5,615 nucleotides of DNA from DAOTVY01 sp041082245 (lineage in GTDB: Bacteria > Chloroflexota > Chloroflexia > DTKN01). Numbering within the stretch: position 1 is the first letter of the stretch; each line of letters starts with the position of its first letter. Both the position numbers and the translations under genes were made by a program. This document shows positions 1 to 5,615 of the stretch, piece after piece. The stretch spans positions 1 to 5,615 of the forward strand of contig JBDOIE010000154.1 in assembly GCA_041082245.1 (NCBI GenBank), given 5' to 3'. Below the pieces are notes generated by a model, which saw nothing but the letters and a program-made list of their open reading frames with translations, did not search any database and was not told where the DNA came from.

Positions 1-1582
1 CGCGCTCCACCTCCTCCCGGAGCCGCTCGCGCAGGTGCGCATGGTTGTACAGGCCGGTTAACGAATCCCGCATCGCCTGCTCGCGGATCTCCTGGTGCAG
101 CCTCGCGTTCTCCACGGCGATGCCGATCTGATGGCCGAAGGCGATAATCAGGTCCTGCTCGCTGGGGTCCAACTCCCGCGGCTCTTCCGTACCCAGAAAG
201 AGCAGGCCCACAAGTCTCCCTTTCGCCCGCAGGGGTACCCGCGCACAGCTGATCAGCCGCTCTCCACAGAACGGTTCGGCGCCGAAATGAGGGCGCTCCA
301 GTTCTTTCAAAGAGAATACCCCCTCGCCCGTTCCGGTATCCAGCAAGAGTTCCCCACGCGCACGGACGACTTCTTCCGGCAGTCCCCGATGCGCCGTCAG
401 GACCAGCCGGCTTCCAGCACGTTCCGTCAGGTAGATCGCCCCTGCCTCGAACCCCAGGAAAGAAAGGCAGTTGTCGAGGGCCGCTTCCAGCACCTCCGAA
501 AGTTCGAGCGATTGGCTGAGCATCGCGGCCAGCGAGTTAAAAGCGCTCAGTTCGGCGTTGCTCCGCTCCAGCTCGGCCTGCGTTTCCCGCAGGCGCGCGT
601 TGGCCGCATCCAGTTCCTCGATCTGCATCTTCAGCTCCGCCTCCCGCCACACCCGCTCCGTCACATCCTCGATCAGGGTGACCGCCCCGCAGAGCTGCCC
701 CTCGCGGAACAACGGCACGATGCGCGCGCTTTGCTGCATATGCTCGAAGGGAGCCCCTGGGAGAGCGGGCCGCATCGGGAGGAGGTACCCGTGGAAGCGC
801 TGGGACCAGAAGACCACTTCTCCCGTCTCCACAACCCGCCGGTACTGGGCAGCGATGCCGCGCGACTCCAGCTCGGGGTAGAGCTCGAAGAGCGAGCGAC
901 CAACCGCCTGGGGGGCCGGGATTCCGCTGTGGACCTCCATCCACGCGTTCCAGCGCAGGACGGTGTGCTCCCGGTCGGTGACGATGCTCCCCACAGGAAG
1001 GTTGTCCACCAGGAGGCTCTCCACCTCTGAGAGCGCGCGCGTCCGCAGGTACGATTCCTGCAGGTGCGCAAAGATGGAAAGCAGGGCGATGAGGGCTCCT
1101 CCCGACAGGTACAATTGGCTCAGCGGGTAGAACGCCGCAAGCGGAAGGCCCCGGATCGTCCGGTACAGGGCGTAGGCCACCCCGAGCACAACGGTCAGCA
1201 AGTAAAAGCCGACGGCGATCCATCGCCCCCAGCGGGAACCGAAGCCGACGAAGGAAAACAGGTAGACGATTCCTACCCAGAGGGTGAGCTCCACCGTCTC
1301 GTCGATGACGCCGATCAGCCCTCCGAACGTGACCCGGTACAGCTTGGCGAGGAAAAAGGCGCACAGCACGACCAGGGTGGCGATCTCTGCCGGCCGCCTT
1401 ATTTGCGGTTGACGCCACAGCCATACCGCCGTACCCGCAAACCACGCAGCCAGGGCCGGAAGCACCCAGCGGTCGAACGTGTCCCGGTGCCCGGCCTGTC
1501 CATGCCCGATCCAGGCCCACAGCGCCGCTGCCGCGCCGAGGCTGAGCGCCACGATATAGGCCCGGCGCCGCAGGGGTCCCAT
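1..1582 (-). CDS. Membrane-bound PAS-GAF-GGDEF protein, probable diguanylate cyclase (partial, C-terminus beyond left edge)
   Basis: Probably makes cyclic di-GMP from two GTP at the inner membrane, under control of its sensor domains. Hand translation gives 527 uninterrupted residues. The N-terminus starts MGPLRRR and is followed by about six hydrophobic helices (roughly 8-27, 40-57, 65-82, 97-114, 120-141, 155-175). Then come a PAS domain (about 185-310, with WNAWMEVHS at 211-219 and IEDVTER at 304-310), a coiled coil (about 312-347), a GAF domain (about 355-495, ending in the typical IAVENARL) and the opening of a GGDEF domain (DSLTGLYN, 506-513). The GG(D/E)EF signature, the inhibitory site and any EAL domain lie outside the window, so activity cannot be judged. 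The ATG at 1582 is chosen because GGAGGG lies 5 bases upstream. The gene is 121 bases downstream of the histidine kinase, in the same direction. I do not recognise the membrane domain as a named family. Domain order is certain; cyclase function is inferred. Confidence 0.9.
   Translation of the reverse strand, partial: MGPLRRRAYIVALSLGAAAALWAWIGHGQAGHRDTFDRWVLPALAAWFAGTAVWLWRQPQIRRPAEIATLVVLCAFFLAKLYRVTFGGLIGVIDETVELTLWVGIVYLFSFVGFGSRWGRWIAVGFYLLTVVLGVAYALYRTIRGLPLAAFYPLSQLYLSGGALIALLSIFAHLQESYLRTRALSEVESLLVDNLPVGSIVTDREHTVLRWNAWMEVHSGIPAPQAVGRSLFELYPELESRGIAAQYRRVVETGEVVFWSQRFHGYLLPMRPALPGAPFEHMQQSARIVPLFREGQLCGAVTLIEDVTERVWREAELKMQIEELDAANARLRETQAELERSNAELSAFNSLAAMLSQSLELSEVLEAALDNCLSFLGFEAGAIYLTERAGSRLVLTAHRGLPEEVVRARGELLLDTGTGEGVFSLKELERPHFGAEPFCGERLISCARVPLRAKGRLVGLLFLGTEEPRELDPSEQDLIIAFGHQIGIAVENARLHQEIREQAMRDSLTGLYNHAHLRERLREEVER
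926..943 (-). repeat. 18-base coding repeat, copy in the cyclase PAS domain
   Basis: Identical to 3474-3491. On the minus strand it codes for WMEVHS (residues 214-219 of the cyclase). Flanking bases diverge at once, so it is the best-conserved core of two paralogous PAS domains and not a mobile repeat. Confidence 0.85.
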
Positions 1583-1587
1583 CGACT

Positions 1588-1593
1588 CCCTCC
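1588..1593 (-). promoter_or_regulatory. Ribosome binding site of the diguanylate cyclase gene
   Basis: GGAGGG on the minus strand, separated by 5 bases (AGTCG) from the ATG at 1582. It fixes the start of a gene whose frame stays open for some way upstream. Confidence 0.8.
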
Positions 1594-1600
1594 AGCGGAT

Positions 1601-1624
1601 CCGGCCGAAGCCCAGCGCGGCCGG
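1601..1624 (-). repeat. Short GC-only inverted repeat in the kinase-cyclase gap
   Basis: The 7-base arms CCGGCCG (1601-1607) and CGGCCGG (1618-1624) are perfect complements around a 10-base loop. The element lies 7 bases upstream of the ribosome binding site at 1588-1593, within the 121-base gap. No T-run follows it in the direction of transcription, so it is not a standard intrinsic terminator. It could form a hairpin in the leader that influences translation or RNA processing, but arms this short and GC-rich arise readily by chance in this genome. Confidence 0.35.
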
Positions 1625-1703
1625 CCCCCCAGATGTACGCTTCGGAGAAACCGCGTCTCCATGCACAGGATACCAGCGGGAGAACAGCGGACCCCTGCTT
1701 CCA

Positions 1704-3608
1704 TTACTTTCCCGACCCACCGGCACCGCCTCCACCGAGGGCGAAGTAGAACGTCGCCCCCCGGTCCACTGCACCCTCCGCCCAGACCCGACCCCCGTGC
1801 CGCTCGACGATCCGCCGCACGATGGCCAGCCCCACACCCGTCCCCTCGTACTCGTCCGCGGGGTGCAGCCGCTCGAAGACATGGAAGAGGCGCTCCGTGT
1901 AGCGCGGGTCGAACCCGACGCCGTTGTCCCGTACGAAGTAGATGATCTCCGTTCCTTCTTCGCGCGCACCCACCTCGATGCGCGCCGGATCCCGCTTGCG
2001 CGTGAACTTGACCGCGTTCGAAAGCAGGTTCCACCATACCTGGCGGAGAAGCAGCGGGTCCCCCCGGCAGGGAGGAAGCGCGCCGATCGCGATCTCCACC
2101 CGGCGTCCTTCCATCTCCTTCGCCAGGCCCGCCAGGACCTCCTGCACAAGCGTTGCGGGCTCTACTTGCTCCCGCTGCACCGCCTGCCTACTCACCCGGG
2201 AGAGCGCGAGCAGGTCGTCGATCAGCGCGCCCATTTCCACCACCGCCTGACGGACCCGCTGGAAGTAGTGCTGGCCCTGCGGGGGAAGTTGCGCCGCGTA
2301 CTCCTCCTGGATCACTCGCGTAAAGCCGTCGATCGCGCGCAGCGGTGCGCGCAGGTCGTGCGAGACAGAATAAGCAAACGCCTCCAGTTCGCGGTTGGCC
2401 GCTTCGAGCGCCGCTGTGCGCTCGGCCACCCGCGCCTCGAGCTCCTGCGCGTGGCGACGTACCTCCTCGTAGAGGCGGGCGTTCTCGATGGCCACCCCGG
2501 CCTGGGCGGCAAAGGCGCGCAGCCGGTCCGCGTCCGCCTCCGTATAAGCGTCCGGGGTCGCGCTGTCCAGCCCCAGGAGACCGATCGTGCGTCCTTTGAC
2601 CACGATCGGCGCTCCTACGTGACAACGCACCGCTCCGGGCGGCAGCGCCCCCTTGCGGCGCACACGTGTCCCCCCATCAGGCTCCAGCACCGTGATCTCG
2701 GCGACATCGTGCGGCACGACCCGGCCGGCCTGCTCGAGAATGCGTTCCAGCACTTCCTCCAGCGTAAGGGTACTCACGAGCACGAGCGCCGTATCCTGGA
2801 GCGCTTCCGCAAGCACCCGTTGCTCCCGCTCCGCCTGTTCCGCCTCCATCCGCGCCGTCACATCGCGCATCACGGTGGCAAATCCGCGCAGCCGGCCGTC
2901 CTCGTAGCGCAAGGCCGTCATCACCGTGTTCGCCCAAAACCGGGAGCCGTCCTTGCGTACCCGCCACCCTTCGTCCTCGCAGCGCCCCCCTTCGACGGCT
3001 TCCCGAAGGCAGCGCTGGGGAATTCCCTGACGCAGCGCCTTCTCGGGGAAAAAGACGGCGTACGGCTGGCCCAGGACTTCCTCAGCGGAATACCCGAACA
3101 TCCGCTCCGCCCCCCGGTTCCAGGTCGCGACCGTGCCGTCGGGATGGAGCATCAGGATGGCAAAGTCGTAGGCGCCCTCGATCAGCAGCCGGAAACGCTC
3201 CTCGACCGTCCGCTCATACTCCAGCGGGACGGTCATATCCTGGATGAGGATCGCCGCCCCCACGACCTCGAGCTCCGTTCGATGCAGGGGAAACAGGCGC
3301 ACGTACTGATACGGAGCGCCGATCAAAGGGAAAAAGCGCGGGTGCAGGACGGGCGAAACGACCCGCGGGCAACCGCTTTCCAGTACCTGGTGTACCAGTT
3401 CCCGGTGCGCGGGCTCCATTTCCGGGAAAAGATCGTCCAGCGGTCGCCCATAGGCATCCCTTGCGGCGATGTGGCTGTGGACCTCCATCCAGGTGTTCCA
3501 GGTGCGTACCCGGCACCCGGTATCCACCACGACGACCCCCAGATCGCCGTACCCCAGAAGCAGCTGCAACAGGTCTGTTTCCCTTACAAAGGCAAATCCT
3601 TCGTCCAT
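1704..3608 (-). CDS. Soluble PAS-PAS-GAF sensor histidine kinase
   Basis: A 634-residue cytosolic kinase with no membrane segment or signal peptide. Domains in order: PAS (about 15-130, with WNTWMEVHS at 37-45); a second PAS with C-terminal PAC (about 136-256, WNRGAERMFGY at 163-173, VMRDVTAR at 246-253); a short GAF (about 274-380, ending VAIENARLY); a coiled coil (381-410); HisKA with the phosphorylated His in SHDLRAPLR (H417); and HATPase_c with the N box (N527, N531), G1 box DNGVGFD (561-567), F box LFHVFERLH and G2 box GTGVGL (589-594). All catalytic boxes look intact. The HisKA region is of the phytochrome-like SHDLRAPLRAIDGF type, but no chromophore-binding PHY region is present. The protein ends in a glycine-rich tail (GGGGAGGSGK). 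The start at 3608 lies 9 bases after the stop of the upstream REC-CheC gene, with GGGAAGG just before it. No receiver is attached; likely partners are the receivers encoded upstream (inference). The stimulus is unknown. Confidence 0.95.
   Translation of the reverse strand: MDEGFAFVRETDLLQLLLGYGDLGVVVVDTGCRVRTWNTWMEVHSHIAARDAYGRPLDDLFPEMEPAHRELVHQVLESGCPRVVSPVLHPRFFPLIGAPYQYVRLFPLHRTELEVVGAAILIQDMTVPLEYERTVEERFRLLIEGAYDFAILMLHPDGTVATWNRGAERMFGYSAEEVLGQPYAVFFPEKALRQGIPQRCLREAVEGGRCEDEGWRVRKDGSRFWANTVMTALRYEDGRLRGFATVMRDVTARMEAEQAEREQRVLAEALQDTALVLVSTLTLEEVLERILEQAGRVVPHDVAEITVLEPDGGTRVRRKGALPPGAVRCHVGAPIVVKGRTIGLLGLDSATPDAYTEADADRLRAFAAQAGVAIENARLYEEVRRHAQELEARVAERTAALEAANRELEAFAYSVSHDLRAPLRAIDGFTRVIQEEYAAQLPPQGQHYFQRVRQAVVEMGALIDDLLALSRVSRQAVQREQVEPATLVQEVLAGLAKEMEGRRVEIAIGALPPCRGDPLLLRQVWWNLLSNAVKFTRKRDPARIEVGAREEGTEIIYFVRDNGVGFDPRYTERLFHVFERLHPADEYEGTGVGLAIVRRIVERHGGRVWAEGAVDRGATFYFALGGGGAGGSGK
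3474..3491 (-). repeat. 18-base coding repeat, copy in the kinase first PAS domain
   Basis: Identical to 926-943. On the minus strand it codes for WMEVHS (residues 40-45 of the kinase), within the first PAS domain. Confidence 0.85.
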
Positions 3609-3617
3609 CGGCCTTCC

Positions 3618-4565
3618 CTACAGTCCGGAAAGCAGCTGCCGCAACGCGTCCTCCGGGAGCAGAAGCAGGAGATAGGCCTCCAGCTCCGCCTCGGCGATCG
3701 AGAGGTGGCTGACCAGGACCAGCGCGTGGTCGGCGTGGGGAGCGGCGTTGAGCAGGCTCACGATCATTTCGGGCGCTGCCTGCTTGAGCACCACGATCGG
3801 GAGCCCCATCTTGAGCCGCGTCCCCATCCGATCGCCGAGCACTGCGGCCACCGTGTTCAACACGATGTTGCCCACCTCGGCCAGCACCGTCTGCTCGGCT
3901 GCCGAGATTTCTCCCCAGTCCCGCTCGGCCCCCAGCAGGAGCTGGATGAGCACGATGGCATGTTGTTCCGGGAAAAGAATGCTCGTCAACCCGCTCAGGA
4001 GGCCGGTGAAGGGCTGCAGCACCGCCGCTCCGGTGAACGGCAGGCGCCGTCGGAAGAAAGCGGGCAGGACGCTGGCCGGCATCGCTTCCACCTGCGGCAC
4101 GTGCAGGCGACACCGTTTCCCGAGCAGGGCTTCCAGCGCCGACGCCGCCTGGCCCATCGTGACGTTCAGCAGTTCGGCAAAGGCGTCCAGTTGCTCCGGG
4201 GAAATGTACGGGGCGCCGAGCAACGTGCCCACCGTGGAGAGCACCGCTTCGGGCTTTTCCACTTTTGCGACGAAGGCGCACGCGCCGGCGCGAAACACCT
4301 CCTGGCGGGTAGCCTCCTGTACATCGGCGGTGACGACGACAAGCGGCAGCGAGTCATCCACCTCGCGCAGCCGATACATCAATTCCAGCCCGTCCATCCC
4401 GGGCATCAGGAGGTCGATGGTCGCCAGGTCCACCGGCTCTTCCCGTACGATCTGCAGTGCCGTTTCGCCGTCCGGGGCTTCGACCACCTCGTAGCCGGCC
4501 TTCTCGAGCACCTGTCGGATTCTCCGGCGCGCATACGCCGAATCGTCGATCACCAGTATTCGCAT
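3618..4565 (-). CDS. Response-regulator receiver fused to a CheC-type phosphatase
   Basis: A 315-residue fusion. Residues 1-115 form a CheY-like receiver: acidic pair D7-D8, phosphoacceptor D51 (ATIDLLMPGMDG), T79 in VVVTAD and K101 in FVAK. The usual Pro after this Lys is Val. Residues about 122-315 form a CheC domain with both copies of the family's ExxN-x22-P signature: D127/E131/N134/P157 and T226/E230/N233/P256. CheC proteins hydrolyse phospho-Asp on CheY-like receivers, so both active sites look usable. There is no DNA-binding output domain, so the receiver probably controls the phosphatase, or the phosphatase acts on its own or a partner receiver (inference). The ATG at 4565 is preceded by GGAGGAAGGAG. 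The gene sits 18 bases after the stand-alone CheC and 9 bases before the kinase. FliN/FliM-type surface-presentation domains are not seen. Confidence 0.92.
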   Translation of the reverse strand: MRILVIDDSAYARRRIRQVLEKAGYEVVEAPDGETALQIVREEPVDLATIDLLMPGMDGLELMYRLREVDDSLPLVVVTADVQEATRQEVFRAGACAFVAKVEKPEAVLSTVGTLLGAPYISPEQLDAFAELLNVTMGQAASALEALLGKRCRLHVPQVEAMPASVLPAFFRRRLPFTGAAVLQPFTGLLSGLTSILFPEQHAIVLIQLLLGAERDWGEISAAEQTVLAEVGNIVLNTVAAVLGDRMGTRLKMGLPIVVLKQAAPEMIVSLLNAAPHADHALVLVSHLSIAEAELEAYLLLLLPEDALRQLLSGL

Positions 4566-4583
4566 CTCCTTCCTCCGCTCCGA

Positions 4584-5189
4584 TCAACCCAGACGTTCGA
4601 TCTCCTGGAGCAGGCGATCCAGCGACGTGACCCCCAGGACGATGACCAGGTACCCGCCCACCTCGCTGTCGCGCAGCGCAAAGTGGGTGGCGACCACCAG
4701 GGCGTAGCGGATCTCTTCCTCGCCGATCATCAGCGAATCGAGGAGCGAGGCCAGCGAGTCCAGATGGAGACGCGGTACCGAGAAGGTGACATGCACCCGA
4801 AGGAGGTTCCCGAACATCCCCAGGCAGGAGTTCAGGAGGATGTTCCCCACCTCTACCAGCACCTCGCGCGAGGAAGCCTCCAGGCCGGGCGCGCGTACCG
4901 GCTCGCCGGTCAGCAGCTGGACAAGCAACTGCGCCCCCGGCAGGTCCAGGATCAGGAGCGCGTCCCCAGCCAGCGGGCCTCCGAAGATCTGGTGCACGGT
5001 CGCCACCTCGCCGGTCTGTACGGCTTCGCCGAGGGCATTCTGTAGCTCCTCGGCTGGACATACCTGTACTTCTGGCCGGCCCAGGAGCACCCGGTGGCCG
5101 GTCAATTCGGAGAGCGCCGCAGCGCTCCGCGAAAAGGCGATGTTCAGCAGTTCGGTCAAGGCATCCTTCTGCGTTTCGCTGAGGATCAT
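4584..5189 (-). CDS. cheC: CheC-type CheY-phosphate phosphatase
   Basis: A 201-residue protein, the usual length for CheC, consisting of one CheC domain with two pseudo-symmetric halves. The first active-site signature is D9/E13/N16/P39 (DALTELLN) and the second is E109/E113/N116/P139 (EVLVEVGN). In both, exactly 22 residues separate Asn and Pro, as expected for CheC/CheX/FliY phosphatases. The second half has Glu where Asp or Ser is usual. The likely role is removing phosphate from CheY-like receivers such as the one encoded immediately upstream. The start at 5189 is supported by GGAGGG six bases before the ATG, and the gap after the upstream receiver gene is 12 bases. The classical partner CheD is not in the window. 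It is related to the CheC half of the downstream fusion but has diverged well. The gene symbol reflects family, not proven orthology. Confidence 0.92.
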   Translation of the reverse strand: MILSETQKDALTELLNIAFSRSAAALSELTGHRVLLGRPEVQVCPAEELQNALGEAVQTGEVATVHQIFGGPLAGDALLILDLPGAQLLVQLLTGEPVRAPGLEASSREVLVEVGNILLNSCLGMFGNLLRVHVTFSVPRLHLDSLASLLDSLMIGEEEIRYALVVATHFALRDSEVGGYLVIVLGVTSLDRLLQEIERLG

Positions 5190-5201
5190 GACAGGCCCTC
5201 C

Positions 5202-5615
5202 TCACGCTGCAGGACCGTCCGCGCAGGGGGAATGGATTTCGCCTTCCTCCGCGGCGGCCGGCCTTTCCGCGCGAGGGAGGGCCTGCTGCACCGCTTCCAG
5301 CACTTGCTCCCGGAGGAACGGCTTCGAAACGAACCCGCAAGCTCCCGCTTCCCCGGCCATTTCCTGTGTCGACCGCTGGATGTCGGCGGTGGCCACCACC
5401 ACGCGGGCGGAAGGGTCCATCCGGCGGAGCTCCCGCAAGACATCCAGCCCGTGCATTCCTTCCATCGTCAGGTCCAGAAGCACCAGGTCCGGCTTTTCCA
5501 GCGCGTAGAGCTCCAGTCCGGAAAAGCCGTCCTGCGCCTCCATGATCTGGTGCCCGGCAGGTTCCAGGTAGCCGCGCAGGATACGCCGTGCGAGTGCCGA
5601 ATCGTCCACGAGCAG
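5202..5615 (-). CDS. Single-domain CheY-like response regulator (N-terminus cut by right edge)
   Basis: 137 residues are visible, beginning LLVDDSALARR at the window edge. Aligning the acidic pair with the neighbouring REC-CheC protein suggests only about three residues are missing, so the true start lies just beyond the window and the internal GTG at 5609 (Val of LLVDD) is not the start. Key receiver residues counted from the edge are D4-D5, phosphoacceptor D48 (LVLLDLTMEGM), T76 in VVATAD and K98 followed by Pro in FVSKPF. After the receiver fold there is only a tail of about 25 residues, rich in Ala and Glu, with no DNA-binding or enzymatic domain, so it would act through protein contacts, as CheY does. 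It is followed after 12 bases by the CheC gene, which suggests the CheC protein dephosphorylates it. Whether it binds the flagellar motor or passes phosphate elsewhere cannot be read from sequence. Confidence 0.93.
   Translation of the reverse strand: MLVDDSALARRILRGYLEPAGHQIMEAQDGFSGLELYALEKPDLVLLDLTMEGMHGLDVLRELRRMDPSARVVVATADIQRSTQEMAGEAGACGFVSKPFLREQVLEAVQQALPRAERPAAAEEGEIHSPCADGPAA

Noticed and set aside
95..1030. 311-residue plus-strand open frame, and another at 1064-1945
   Set aside because: Both are antisense to the PAS-GAF-GGDEF gene (the second also to the end of the kinase). Their compositions are Arg/Pro/Gln-rich and show no recognisable fold, and the minus-strand frame reads as well-defined domains throughout.
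537..1520. 327-residue minus-strand open frame in another phase
   Set aside because: It is very Gly/Arg/Ala/Pro-rich with no domain. It overlaps the hand-translated cyclase frame starting at 1582, which has membrane helices, PAS and GAF domains and a good ribosome binding site.
1660..1675. TATCCT as a possible -10 box for a cyclase promoter
   Set aside because: It matches only four of six consensus bases and has no -35-like hexamer at the right distance, so it does not stand out from the background.
1704..3608. Kinase as a true phytochrome
   Set aside because: The HisKA core resembles phytochrome-like kinases, but there is no PHY domain and the single GAF is short. No chromophore-binding region can be supported.
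1797..5045. 1082-residue open frame on the plus strand
   Set aside because: It runs antisense across four clear minus-strand genes and is rich in His, Arg, Gln and Pro with no domain pattern. Long antisense frames are expected when codons end in G or C and stops are rare on the opposite strand.
5607..5609. GTG as start codon of the single-domain response regulator
   Set aside because: The codons before it (CTG CTC) continue the receiver's first beta strand (LLVDD), as in the neighbouring MRILVIDD protein. The true start lies just outside the window.

Overview
The window comes from a GC-rich bacterium, with most codons ending in G or C and strong GGAGG-type ribosome binding sites. It holds a tightly packed signal-transduction cluster read entirely on the minus strand, so gene order runs from high to low coordinates. 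I cannot name the species. CheC-type phosphatases occur in many motile bacteria and archaea but not in the enteric chemotaxis system, so this is probably a motile or chemotactic organism outside the enterics. No plus-strand gene, RNA gene, mobile element or CRISPR array is supported.

Layout in the direction of transcription: (1) 5615-5202, a single-domain CheY-like response regulator missing only its first few residues at the right edge; (2) 5189-4584, a stand-alone CheC-type phosphatase; (3) 4565-3618, a response-regulator receiver fused to a second CheC-type phosphatase; (4) 3608-1704, a soluble PAS-PAS-GAF histidine kinase; (5) 1582 to the left edge, a membrane protein with about six helices followed by PAS, coiled coil, GAF and the beginning of a GGDEF (diguanylate cyclase) domain. 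Gene 5 has no complete bounded reading frame here because it runs off the left edge; I translated it by hand (527 residues visible). Gaps between genes 1-4 are 12, 18 and 9 bases, so they are almost certainly one operon. A 121-base gap separates genes 4 and 5, with no recognisable terminator or promoter.

How the parts may work together (inference): the kinase would phosphorylate one or both receivers, the two CheC proteins would remove phosphate from CheY-like receivers, and the diguanylate cyclase would link the same stimulus to c-di-GMP. Three observations support a dedicated circuit. The operon carries the receiver/CheC pair in both separate and fused form. The kinase lacks the Thr/Asn associated with HisKA phosphatase activity, so dephosphorylation may be delegated to CheC. 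The kinase and the cyclase share a closely related PAS domain, including an identical 18-base stretch coding for WMEVHS. No CheA, CheW, CheD or methyl-accepting receptor is visible.
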